DNA from: Candidatus Bathyarchaeum sp.
GTDB taxonomy: Archaea > Thermoproteota > Bathyarchaeia > Bathyarchaeales > Bathyarchaeaceae
Reading direction: 5' to 3'
Assembly (NCBI GenBank): GCA_003096235.1
Contig: PIXT01000090.1
Span: 1-22,053, forward strand
DNA: 22,053 bases
Shown here piece by piece: positions 7,932 through 14,710 of this stretch. The notes under the pieces are model-generated. The model saw nothing but the letters and a program-made list of their open reading frames with translations, made no database searches and was not told the origin of the DNA. The stretch's first letter is position 1, and the number at the start of each line of letters is the position of its first letter. The position numbers were made by a program, and so were the translations under genes.

Positions 7932-8327
7932 CTATGTTTTGTTTGCTGTTTTGTAGGCCTGTATATAGTTTTTTGCGAAATTGTCAGCATACTTTTCTAT
8001 TCCGCCCTGCGCGTTTGTGACTCGTCTGAGGTGATGATAAAACTCGTGAAGAATTACATGTGGACTAGAAAGGATTTCCCTATGAGAAACATGAATGGTT
8101 CGGTTTTTGGCTACATAACACCCAGGATTTTTTGAGTAACGTTTCGGCATACCAACCTTAAGTTTGGGCTCTACAACCCCATAATGGCTACTCAACAACT
8201 TGAGAGCTTCATCAGTGTCTTTGGAGAGAATCAAGTAAACGATTTTTGCTCTAAAAACTAAATCATCAGTTGACATGTCGGTAAGACATTCATGTCCGCA
8301 TGCAACTATTTTTTTCTTTCCTACCAA
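7932..8327 (-). CDS. Putative zinc metallopeptidase (HExxH)
   Basis: The 131-residue protein carries HEFYH (His94, Glu95, His98), the zinc-binding HExxH signature, in the context VILHEFYHHL. It is followed by IEKYADNFAKNYI, where Glu111 or Asp115 could be the third ligand. The arrangement (HExxH, then E..A..FA) recalls IrrE/ImmA-type gluzincins but the remainder is not recognised. The N-terminus has a possible metal-binding CGHEC (10-14). The start is TTG at 8327, overlapping the stop of the upstream eL22-like gene by 7 bp, so the two are probably translationally coupled. No signal peptide: cytoplasmic. Confidence 0.75.
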   Translation of the reverse strand: MVGKKKIVACGHECLTDMSTDDLVFRAKIVYLILSKDTDEALKLLSSHYGVVEPKLKVGMPKRYSKNPGCYVAKNRTIHVSHREILSSPHVILHEFYHHLRRVTNAQGGIEKYADNFAKNYIQAYKTANKT

Positions 8328-8644
8328 CCATGCTTGATTGTTGAAGGGATAATTGCGTTCTTTTGTTTTCCCTTTTTCTTAGCATGTTTAAACTTGTGGA
8401 TTTTCACGCCATTGCCTTCCAGCGCAACCCAATAAGTGTGATTTAGGTGATTATGATAAACAAACTTTGTTACAATCCTCTTCAACTCGCTTGGGGACAA
8501 GGAGTCAGAATACACATAGAGCTTTTTACCCATTGATGATACATCAACCTTGAGTTTGGAACTTAGAAAACTGGACAAATATTCACTTTCAGCCTTTAAT
8601 TCGCCCAAGTCCACCTTTAACTTGCGTTTTTTTCCCAGAAACAA
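8321..8644 (-). CDS. Putative eL22-like ribosomal protein
   Basis: The 107-residue basic protein has the order of elements of eukaryotic eL22: a first strand (LKVDLGEL), a helix (EYLSSFLSSKLKVD), a strand KKLYVYSDS, a helix LSPSELKRIVTKFVYHN and a terminal strand pair. TKFVYHNHLNHTYWVAL lines up with TKKYLKKNNLRDWLRVV of human eL22, followed by a KIHKFK strand against ELRYFQI. The tail is Lys-rich (KHAKKKGKQKN). The alignment is from memory and identity is low, so the family call is tentative. The start is TTG at 8644 because a stop lies two codons upstream. It is the first gene of the operon and overlaps the metallopeptidase gene. Confidence 0.5.
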   Translation of the reverse strand: MFLGKKRKLKVDLGELKAESEYLSSFLSSKLKVDVSSMGKKLYVYSDSLSPSELKRIVTKFVYHNHLNHTYWVALEGNGVKIHKFKHAKKKGKQKNAIIPSTIKHGW

Positions 8645-8673
8645 CCGTTAGCCCCACAACAAGTATTTCATGA

Positions 8674-8681
8674 TTTAATTG
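8674..8681 (-). promoter_or_regulatory. Possible TATA box for the eL22-like operon
   Basis: On the minus strand CAATTAAA lies about 33 bp before the TTG start at 8644, which places the transcript start near 8651 with a leader of a few bases. Confidence 0.35.
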
Positions 8682-8761
8682 TATTAACGATTTAGGGAGT
8701 ACCAATTACTTCAAACACAATTTTACATCAGCAAGGAAAGGCTAACTTCACTGCAGAATTA

Positions 8762-8770
8762 TACGTATAT
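8762..8770 (+). promoter_or_regulatory. TATA-like element ahead of the 8821-8893 hairpin
   Basis: TACGTATAT shares the CGTATAT core seen before purE and the surface-protein gene. It would start a plus-strand transcript near 8793, about 28 bp before the hairpin, although no protein gene follows. Confidence 0.35.
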
Positions 8771-8820
8771 GAATTGCCACACAAAAAACGGCTATTAGAA
8801 TCATTGTAAGATGAAAGAGA

Positions 8821-8893
8821 AGTAGTACCCCAACCTTGAATAAAACTGAGCCATCAGGGGGAGATAAAGCTAGTTTTAGATTGGGGTACTACT
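8821..8893 (+). ncRNA. Candidate structured RNA or long hairpin
   Basis: AGTAGTACCCCAA (8821-8833) and TTGGGGTACTACT (8881-8893) are a perfect 13-bp inverted repeat enclosing 47 bases. A second pair inside, TAAAACT and AGTTTTA, can continue the stem after small internal loops, leaving an apical loop with GAGCCATCAGGGGGAG. One strand is equivalent to the other for DNA pairing; plus is given because of the promoter-like element at 8762. It could also be a miniature mobile element or a 3'-end signal of the Lrp-type gene. No target duplication is seen at its edges. Confidence 0.4.
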
Positions 8894-9105
8894 CTCCCAA
8901 AAGAACAGATGCAGGTAATAAATCTTGCTAAAATTCCGATGAAAGTAGACATAACAAGAGAAGAATATTGGTGAATCAGTGATTAATTTTGACGATTTTT
9001 AGGCTATAATGAAACATAAAAATAGTCTTAATACATAATTCAACACAAACAAACAATGCAACATAAAAACGGTGTTTAGTCATAACAAAAAACAAAAAAT
9101 GTTAA

Positions 9106-9627
9106 TTATAAAATTTCTTTGTCGTCTGCCAAGTACTTGAAAGAAAAAGGTTTATTGACGCCTGCTTTAAGGTCAACAAGAATGAAATTCACATCAAACA
9201 TGAATTTTCCCCAAGTATTCTTGCTCTGTGCAAGAAATTCTTTGTATGAAGCATAATCCTTGTGTATTGAAATAGTTATAGCATCAATCCCCATACCTTC
9301 AGCTCTTGAATCAAATAATATTTCAGGGTGGCTATGTGCCCAAGTTCTTGCCAGTTTTTCAATTTCAGGCAAATTCTTCATGACATTTTCTACATTAAAC
9401 TTGACAAGAGAGAATGCCAAAATATCATATCCCATTTTAGCAGGATTTGGAATCGCAGAAAAATGCCTTACTATCCCACTGCCCAATAGTTTAGTTTTCA
9501 TCCTAGACACGGTTGGTTGTGAAACTCCCAGAACCTTTGCTATTTCTTTATCACTTCTATTGGAGTCTTTCAAGTATTCCAAAAGAAGGCGGAATAGTCG
9601 TACATTTAACGTAGAGTTCTTGTCCAT
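9106..9627 (-). CDS. Lrp/AsnC family transcription regulator
   Basis: The 173-residue protein has an N-terminal winged helix-turn-helix: LLEYLKDSNRSDKEIAKVLGVSQPTVSRMKTKLLGSGIV contains the turn (AKVLGVSQPTVSRM) and the recognition helix. The C-terminal region (FSLVKFN..., then ITISIHKDYASYKEF) fits a ligand-sensing alpha/beta domain as in the RAM domain. It should bind DNA as a dimer or octamer and respond to an amino acid or other small ligand. The ATG at 9627 is chosen over the upstream one at 9672: GGAAGGTG lies 5 bp before it, and the likely transcript start (near 9640, from the TATA box at 9662) is downstream of 9672. Confidence 0.85.
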   Translation of the reverse strand: MDKNSTLNVRLFRLLLEYLKDSNRSDKEIAKVLGVSQPTVSRMKTKLLGSGIVRHFSAIPNPAKMGYDILAFSLVKFNVENVMKNLPEIEKLARTWAHSHPEILFDSRAEGMGIDAITISIHKDYASYKEFLAQSKNTWGKFMFDVNFILVDLKAGVNKPFSFKYLADDKEIL

Positions 9628-9661
9628 CAACACACCTTCCGAAAGCGCGAATATTGTGAAG

Positions 9662-9670
9662 CAATATATC
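9662..9670 (-). promoter_or_regulatory. TATA box for the Lrp-type regulator
   Basis: GATATATTG on the minus strand is about 39 bp before the ATG at 9627, giving a predicted transcript start near 9640 and a short leader that carries the GGAAGGTG ribosome binding site. Confidence 0.45.
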
Positions 9671-9832
9671 ACATATTAGTTTTTGTTTTTAATAAAACCA
9701 ATACACCACATCTTGAAACCTAAATAATGTAAGCTAGTAATACTTGAATACAATATAAAGCTGAGGGCAAACATTCAAAAAATTTAGTCCTCAACAAAAC
9801 AATCCCTAATCGACTTTTGCACACCCACCAAA

Positions 9833-9844
9833 TTTAAGCTTAAA
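9833..9844. repeat. 12-bp perfect palindrome
   Basis: TTTAAGCTTAAA is a perfect palindrome about 65 bp ahead of the small gene at 9908. It could be an operator for a dimeric regulator such as the adjacent Lrp-type protein, or chance in A+T-rich DNA. Confidence 0.25.
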
Positions 9845-9907
9845 ACAAAAATTACTTCCAACCCAAAGCAACGACAAGGAAACAATTGGACAAAAACAAG
9901 AAGCATA

Positions 9908-10090
9908 ATGAAAAACATAACATACAGAACCATAACATTCACAACCGCGATAACAATTACAGGTAACACCAACAGCCAACTTTTGTTCAAACAACAGCCC
10001 ATTTCAATAGCATTCCAAGCAATCCAAGTAACCACATACTACATCAATGAAAGATTGCGGGAAAAAATTGGCGGGGGCAAACCATGCTAA
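9908..10090 (+). CDS. Small DUF2061-like protein
   Basis: The 60-residue product begins MKNITYRTITFTTAITITGN and ends with AIQVTTYYINERLREKIGGG. The YR...T...TG...YY.hER pattern, with 44 residues from YR to ER, matches what I recall of DUF2061, a short membrane protein family with a YYxHERxW signature. The middle (NTNSQLLFKQQPIS) is more polar than expected for a membrane protein, and the Trp of the signature is Arg here, so it may be diverged or decaying. The frame stays open upstream to about 9790 but without a start codon. Codon third positions look coding. The opposite-strand frame at 9784-10035 is considered a shadow. Confidence 0.45.
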   Translation: MKNITYRTITFTTAITITGNTNSQLLFKQQPISIAFQAIQVTTYYINERLREKIGGGKPC

Positions 10091-10161
10091 AACGTTGCAG
10101 TCAGCAAATAGAACTGTCCGCAATTCGTTTAATCGAAAGCCTAACATTTACAAGACTAGGG

Positions 10162-11256
10162 CTAATCAGCAGACATTGCTTCCAGTTTCGCTGGTAGATA
10201 CTCGTCAACAATGTAAGTTAAACCGTATCTACTGAAAGCCTCTTGCTCCGCCTTCTTCTTAATTTTAAGGAACGTTTTGATTTCCCGCTTCCACAACTCG
10301 CCAGTATATCTGGGGTCCCTCTCCAACTCGTGAAGCCGCTTAATATCCACATCAGTCAACGGGTCAGTAGGCAACTTGTAGTCAACAATGTCCGTGGCGT
10401 AGACTCCACCCCACTTAGCATCAGGCGTAGTTAAGCCCCTAAGATGAGCGGCATTTGCCGAACCAGAAATGATAACCATAGCAATATGCATTCCCCATGG
10501 ATCCCCATCAGTAAAAATGAAAACTGGAAGCTCAAGCTCCCTGTTCAGCCGATTAAGGAAGTGACGGGTCGCCCTAGGCGCCTGACCAGCAGTCAAAACA
10601 AGAAGTGCATTAAATTTTTCGTGAACACGCTCTTCAATAAAACGGGTAAACAAACCACCTTTCTCGATGGCAATAACCTTGTCACACCCATTCTTAGCAA
10701 ACACTGAAGAAACAACAGAGGGACCAATCATAACTCCGTCAGGATGAGAAGTCATATTCAACTGTTTACCCTCATAACCAGGAACAGTATACTCGATGGT
10801 TAAATCGCCAAAGAGTGCAGAACGCTCCTCAGGAAAGACATTAAAGTCCTCCCGCGCAAAACCCGTAGCAGTTTCCAAGTCAGTAAGTATATTGTTTGAC
10901 TCGGGCTGATCCTTGAAGGTCATCTCATAAGCCTGAGCAGAATAATACACATCCCTGAGGGTCGAAGTTTTACGGTTCTTCACAAGCTCGCTAGCAAAGA
11001 ACCCAGCCCAAACCATCTGCGTGAAAGGCTTAATGTGACGAATATTGCGAGCATTACGCTTAACACTCCTTTCTCCTAAGACATACTGGCGCACATCAGG
11101 ACTATAGTAAATGTTTTCTGTGGAACGGCTTGGCATCTCCACCCAAGGAAAATTGCCATTTTCCATTTGACCATAAAGGTTACCACCAAACTTCCGAAGA
11201 TCCTTCAGAATCGCGTCCTTCTTCTTGCTAGCCGAATTAGACTTTTTGCTCGTCAT
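10162..11256 (-). CDS. top6A: DNA topoisomerase VI subunit A
   Basis: This 364-residue, Spo11-related subunit cuts both strands of DNA in the A2B2 enzyme that relaxes supercoils and decatenates. The winged-helix (CAP) domain carries the catalytic tyrosine in TLRDVYYSAQAY; by alignment with Spo11 the second Tyr (105) attacks DNA. The Toprim domain has Glu198 (AIEKGG) and Asp250/Asp252 (TDGDPWG) as metal ligands. The length is typical. ATG at 11256 lies 20 bp inside the end of top6B, so the two are co-transcribed and probably translationally coupled, which suits a 1:1 complex. Confidence 0.97.
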   Translation of the reverse strand: MTSKKSNSASKKKDAILKDLRKFGGNLYGQMENGNFPWVEMPSRSTENIYYSPDVRQYVLGERSVKRNARNIRHIKPFTQMVWAGFFASELVKNRKTSTLRDVYYSAQAYEMTFKDQPESNNILTDLETATGFAREDFNVFPEERSALFGDLTIEYTVPGYEGKQLNMTSHPDGVMIGPSVVSSVFAKNGCDKVIAIEKGGLFTRFIEERVHEKFNALLVLTAGQAPRATRHFLNRLNRELELPVFIFTDGDPWGMHIAMVIISGSANAAHLRGLTTPDAKWGGVYATDIVDYKLPTDPLTDVDIKRLHELERDPRYTGELWKREIKTFLKIKKKAEQEAFSRYGLTYIVDEYLPAKLEAMSAD

Positions 11257-12997
11257 ACTTCCTCACACTCTTTAACAACAACTCAATATCCGGGGTTTCA
11301 GTTTTTCCAGCCAAATCCGTAGAAAATCGCGCTATCTTAGGCAGATACTTGGCAAAAACAGTCAACCGTTTCTTTTCCTTAGCCACATGTTCCCGTTTCG
11401 CCAAAAAGGTCTGCAATCGACGAGCAACCTCACGGATGCCATTCAAAATTTCAAGCTTAACCTCTGGTCGATCTGCAATGAATTCTTTGCCAACGGTTTT
11501 GTAGGGAACCTTTGTGCTACAAAGATGAACCAGAATAGCTATGGGCATACCAGAAGCAACCTTGTATCGCCTCCAGTTCATAGAGCGGATTACCCTAACA
11601 GAAACGTCGCTGGCTTCATCATACAGCAACGGAATCTTGTTCGCAAAACGGTAAACAACAATATCGTCCTTCTTCGGAATATTCCCTCCATACGCTATGG
11701 CAGTCTCCACAATGAAGGGGTGACCAGCATACGTAGAGGGCTTCCTCTGAGAAACTGCGATGAACTCTGGCTTCAACTCTTTAAGAATCCCAGCCCGCAA
11801 CAAGTCCTCACCCAACGGAGACAGACAACTTGCGTCTGGAGGAAGAAAATCAGTGAACTGCTTCATCATACGAACAAGCGTCACAATCTCTGGAGGTTTT
11901 AGCTTCTTCGGGTTTTTAGTCCTAATCAAACCAGAAGAGCCAAGCAAACGAAGAATAATGGATCGGTCAACATTTGGGAACGTTGCAACCATGAAATCAA
12001 TCATGTTTTGAGACTTTGTTTTCTTCAAGGCAACTTTGAGTTTGTCTTCACTTAGTCTGCCAAAGAATTTTCTATACTTTTTTGACTTGTTGTTTGTCTC
12101 CACAAGTCGAGTAATGGCTTCGGGGTTCAGCCTCTGCGGAGTAGGTGTTCTTAAGAATCCCGCAAAATCCAAAAAATTAAGAGAAGTGCCTTGACCGACG
12201 CGGTGAAAGTGTTTCCGCATAAAATCTAGCAGGTTTCGGCAATCGGTAACCCGTATGATACGTTGAAGGGTTTCAACATCCACACCATAGGGATGAGTCA
12301 ACGTTTCTGTTGGAGGAGACGGCATCATAGTTGTGGCACGATTAAACATGTACAACCTGCCTTTAGGGTCAACAAATCTTATGTCAGCATATGGCGTAAC
12401 CAGAGCCGTCTGCTTCATATACTCCAAAATCTTGGACATCGCACGGTAGTAATCACCCTCCAAAGAATACTCAACAATAGTTCCACGCCAATTCTCCTTG
12501 TTTCTTCGAGTCTTACGATCCAAAATGAGGGGACGATTCCGCTGAATGTCTATCATCATCTTAAACTCGTAAACCTTGGAACCCCCAGTGCTGGACCTGA
12601 CCAGAACAGGCTTGTGAGTAGTAATCTGACCATACAAAATAGCCATAGTTCCGCCCAAACCAAAAGTTCCACGCGCTTGTTTGAGCTTGTAGTTTGAACC
12701 GAACAAAACCTGACCAAAAGCTGAAGGAATGTGACGAGCAGAGATACCAGACCCATTATCCATAACCATTAACCGGTATACTCCATTTCCTGACTCAGTT
12801 GTAGCAGAGCCTCCATCCTCCTCAGTCAACCGAACGTACACCTCTGGAGGAACATTCAGTTGGTCAGCCGAATCAAGAGAGTTCTCCACAAGCTCCCTGA
12901 GGGACACGAAAACCGCCCGTGACGGATTGGTAAAACCGGCTATCTCACGGTTACGATAGAAAAAGTCTGCAGGGCTTATCTCTTGAAAAGTTACCAA
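11237..12997 (-). CDS. top6B: DNA topoisomerase VI subunit B, with duplicated H2TH region
   Basis: The 586-residue ATPase subunit has the GHKL fold: ELVENSLDSAD (Glu35 general base, Asn39 Mg ligand), VMDNGSGI (Asp80), and the ATP lid GTFGLGG (110-116). The transducer domain has STKVPYKTVGKE (494-505) with the conserved switch Lys. Between these the known Sulfolobus subunit has one helix-two-turn-helix domain. Here residues 243-299 and 319-375 form two similar units of equal length, about one third identical without gaps, which accounts for much of the extra length over the roughly 530-residue Sulfolobus protein. The start is TTG at 12997, with GGTGG 8-9 bp upstream. It lies 214 bp after the KH gene. 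Confidence 0.96.
   Translation of the reverse strand: MVTFQEISPADFFYRNREIAGFTNPSRAVFVSLRELVENSLDSADQLNVPPEVYVRLTEEDGGSATTESGNGVYRLMVMDNGSGISARHIPSAFGQVLFGSNYKLKQARGTFGLGGTMAILYGQITTHKPVLVRSSTGGSKVYEFKMMIDIQRNRPLILDRKTRRNKENWRGTIVEYSLEGDYYRAMSKILEYMKQTALVTPYADIRFVDPKGRLYMFNRATTMMPSPPTETLTHPYGVDVETLQRIIRVTDCRNLLDFMRKHFHRVGQGTSLNFLDFAGFLRTPTPQRLNPEAITRLVETNNKSKKYRKFFGRLSEDKLKVALKKTKSQNMIDFMVATFPNVDRSIILRLLGSSGLIRTKNPKKLKPPEIVTLVRMMKQFTDFLPPDASCLSPLGEDLLRAGILKELKPEFIAVSQRKPSTYAGHPFIVETAIAYGGNIPKKDDIVVYRFANKIPLLYDEASDVSVRVIRSMNWRRYKVASGMPIAILVHLCSTKVPYKTVGKEFIADRPEVKLEILNGIREVARRLQTFLAKREHVAKEKKRLTVFAKYLPKIARFSTDLAGKTETPDIELLLKSVRKYDEQKV
11873..12043 (-). repeat. Top6B internal repeat, copy 2 (H2TH-like)
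   Basis: Codes for Top6B residues 319-375, from KLKVALKKTKSQNMIDFM to LIRTKNPKKLKPPEIVTLV. It is followed by RMMKQFTDFLPPDASCLSPLGEDLL-type sequence, the position of the single H2TH domain in the Sulfolobus protein. Confidence 0.7.
12101..12271 (-). repeat. Top6B internal repeat, copy 1 (H2TH-like)
   Basis: Codes for Top6B residues 243-299, from TLQRIIRVTDCRNLLDFM to FLRTPTPQRLNPEAITRLV. Both copies span 57 residues and share L, T, N, DFM, F, V, L..L, G, RT, P, L, P, I, LV at matching positions; the period is 76 residues. Confidence 0.7.
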
Positions 12998-13067
12998 AGC
13001 TGGCTTCCACCGCCCCTTGAAATTCTAAGCTGTAAAAGCTGTGTTTTCATTGCGTTTGCATCGCCTC

Positions 13068-13093
13068 CGCGGTGTTTTTGACTGGAAACCGCG
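13068..13093. other. Short G+C-rich hairpin between the KH gene and top6B
   Basis: CGCGGT (13068-13073) pairs with ACCGCG (13088-13093) around a 14-base loop, in the 214-bp spacer. On the minus strand it lies after the KH gene stop and about 70 bp before top6B, where a processing or attenuation signal would fit. No T-run follows. Confidence 0.3.
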
Positions 13094-13211
13094 TCAGAAT
13101 GGCATTGTATGATATGTAGCAACATGGCAGGGTCATTCATAATTCTGTATGATAAGTATTTCAATGTTTTTGTAAAAATTAAAGGTTGCTAATTTTCGAC
13201 AATTTTTCAGG

Positions 13212-13814
13212 CTAACTTTTGTATGTTGGCTCCCATAGCTGTAACCGCTGTTTCTTGAGGTCTCTACGTTTTTTATGCAAGAAACGATACACTGTCCCGT
13301 GAAGACTTCCCCCAATCAGCATGTTCACTGCTTCTCTGGCAATTGAGGATTGATCAGGGTATCCAATTATCGAAATTGTGTGACCGTAAATTGAAATGTT
13401 TGCTTCACTTAACTCCTCGATGATCTTTCTGGTTTTACCTTCTTTTCCGATCACTCTGCCTTTCAGCCTCTTTAGGTCAGACGGAGACCTGCCCACAATC
13501 TCTCGAAGGTCAATAACTTGGAACATAATCTCCTCGTCGTCAAGCAACCTGAAAGCAGGGTCCGGCGCAAAGCCTCTACCTATAGCTGTGACCACCTCTT
13601 TAGCTCTGAAGAGAACTGTTGGGTCTTCAGTTGTTGCGGGCATAGTTATCTGGACAGAGCCATTTTCGCTGTCCACATCTAAACGAACAGACAGCTTTCT
13701 TTCGATGACATTTTTTACAGTGCCATCTGGACCAACAAGAGCGCCGATGCGGTCTCTTGGAATTTTGATGTAAGACTTACTTCCTTCCACCTGTAACCAT
13801 CTCGTACATCTCAT
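13212..13814 (-). CDS. KH-domain RNA-binding protein, Dim2/Pno1 type
   Basis: The 200-residue protein has two KH domains: SYIKIPRDRIGALVGPDG (first GxxG loop GPDG) and LKGRVIGKEGKTRKIIEE (second, GKEG), then a basic tail ending LQLWEPTYKS. This is the archaeal counterpart of Pno1/Dim2, which acts in maturation of the small ribosomal subunit and has been linked to aIF2 and RIO kinases. It directly follows the RIO1 gene and overlaps it. The ATG at 13814 gives a 38-bp overlap; GTG at 13790 gives VEGSKSYIKIP, closer to the usual family start, and could be the true one. Confidence 0.9.
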   Translation of the reverse strand: MRCTRWLQVEGSKSYIKIPRDRIGALVGPDGTVKNVIERKLSVRLDVDSENGSVQITMPATTEDPTVLFRAKEVVTAIGRGFAPDPAFRLLDDEEIMFQVIDLREIVGRSPSDLKRLKGRVIGKEGKTRKIIEELSEANISIYGHTISIIGYPDQSSIAREAVNMLIGGSLHGTVYRFLHKKRRDLKKQRLQLWEPTYKS

Positions 13815-14580
13815 CTACTGATACTATCTCTGAAACTTTCCTCTTGAAATACCTATGCAAATTTTCAAGGTCTCTACGCAGGAAACGCTCAGCCATAGGA
13901 TGCTTAATCAAAACAGATTGCGCAACATCAAAAATCACTGGTTTCTTCTTCCAGATCATAATGTTGTATTCGCTCAGGTCAGCATGCACTAAGCCGCCTT
14001 TGGTGTACAACCGCTTCACATAAGTTAAAATCAACTTGAAAACCCGTTGCGGATCCTCAAGAACAGTTTCCTTCATGAGTGGTGCACGTTCACCATTTTT
14101 ACCGATAAAGTTCATGATAAGAACATTCTTTTGTATAGCCAAGGGCTCAGGAACATTGACTTTTGCTTCTTTGGCGCGCTTTAGATTCTTGTATTCTTTT
14201 TGAGCCCAAGTGTATATTAGGGAGCGTGTGTCTTTGCGGACATGAGAGAATCTGGGGTCTCCTTCGATGTAAGGGATCATGCCCTTCTTGAATTCTGCTG
14301 AGCTAGTGAGGTATATTTTGATGGCTAACTCGTTTCCTTGTGTATCTTTTCCCCAGTAGACTCGTGCCTCTTTTCCCGCGTTCACAACTCCATGAATTTC
14401 ATCAATAACTCCTTTGTTCATGAAGCCGTAGATGACCATGAGCGTAGACTTGTCAAAAACCTCTTCTATAACTTGGTAATCTTCGCTTCTCTTTTTTTTC
14501 ATCAGCGACTCTATTTCGTATGCTTTTTGTTTGCGGCTAAGCCTCTTGTCCACTCTTTCTCTAAAAGACAATATAGTCAT
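13777..14580 (-). CDS. rio1: RIO1-type serine/threonine protein kinase
   Basis: The 267-residue kinase has the RIO1 P-loop variant VNAGKEARVYWG (66-77; eukaryotic forms read STGKEANVY), Lys88 in AIKIY, the catalytic loop LVHADLSEYN (Asp201, Asn206) and the metal-binding Asp218 in IFDVAQSV. The absence of an N-terminal winged helix and the GKEA motif separate it from RIO2. In archaea and eukaryotes RIO kinases act as ATPase switches in late 40S/30S maturation. It leads the operon RIO1-Dim2-top6B-top6A; a TATA-like element at 14608-14618 would give a leader of about 7 nt before the ATG at 14580. Confidence 0.95.
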   Translation of the reverse strand: MTILSFRERVDKRLSRKQKAYEIESLMKKKRSEDYQVIEEVFDKSTLMVIYGFMNKGVIDEIHGVVNAGKEARVYWGKDTQGNELAIKIYLTSSAEFKKGMIPYIEGDPRFSHVRKDTRSLIYTWAQKEYKNLKRAKEAKVNVPEPLAIQKNVLIMNFIGKNGERAPLMKETVLEDPQRVFKLILTYVKRLYTKGGLVHADLSEYNIMIWKKKPVIFDVAQSVLIKHPMAERFLRRDLENLHRYFKRKVSEIVSVDEMYEMVTGGRK

Positions 14581-14607
14581 TCCTACAACAGGTGATTGAG
14601 CCGTTCC

Positions 14608-14618
14608 TATTTAGTTTT
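14608..14618 (-). promoter_or_regulatory. TATA-like element for the RIO1 operon
   Basis: AAACTAAATAG on the minus strand is centred about 33 bp before the ATG at 14580 and predicts a transcript start near 14587. Confidence 0.35.
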
Positions 14619-14657
14619 CTCTGCAAACAGGCAGGGTCAAAAAGATGTGAATAATCT

Positions 14658-14664
14658 CTATATT
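14658..14664 (+). promoter_or_regulatory. TATA box for the cupin gene
   Basis: CTATATT predicts a transcript start near 14687, downstream of the first possible ATG at 14663 and upstream of the GGAAGGTGA ribosome binding site at 14695-14703. Confidence 0.4.
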
Positions 14665-14710
14665 GGCGATTGGCAACTGTTTTCTGGAATATGTGGAAGG
14701 TGACAATTGG

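Larger units (their letters stand above)
8645..9105. other. Gene-free interval with an inverted repeat
   Basis: The 461 bp lie between the eL22-like operon start and the 3' end of the Lrp-type regulator. They hold the inverted repeat at 8821-8893 and a promoter-like element at 8762. Short open frames overlap the repeat (for example one reading LVLDWGTTLPKEQMQ, ending at a stop near 8975), but none has a convincing start. Confidence 0.6.

Noticed and set aside
8834..8975. Open frame reading LVLDWGTTLPKEQMQ and onward
   Set aside because: Looks partly protein-like but has no usable start before the last 20 codons and overlaps the inverted repeat; kept only as a remark.
9784..10035. Hydrophobic 83-residue frame on the minus strand
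   Set aside because: It mirrors the plus-strand small gene; Cys/Met/Val-rich content with no ribosome binding site is typical of an antisense shadow of Thr/Asn/Gln codons.
13133..13315. 60-residue minus-strand frame overlapping the end of the KH gene
   Set aside because: No ribosome binding site and the first half overlaps the conserved KH protein in another frame.
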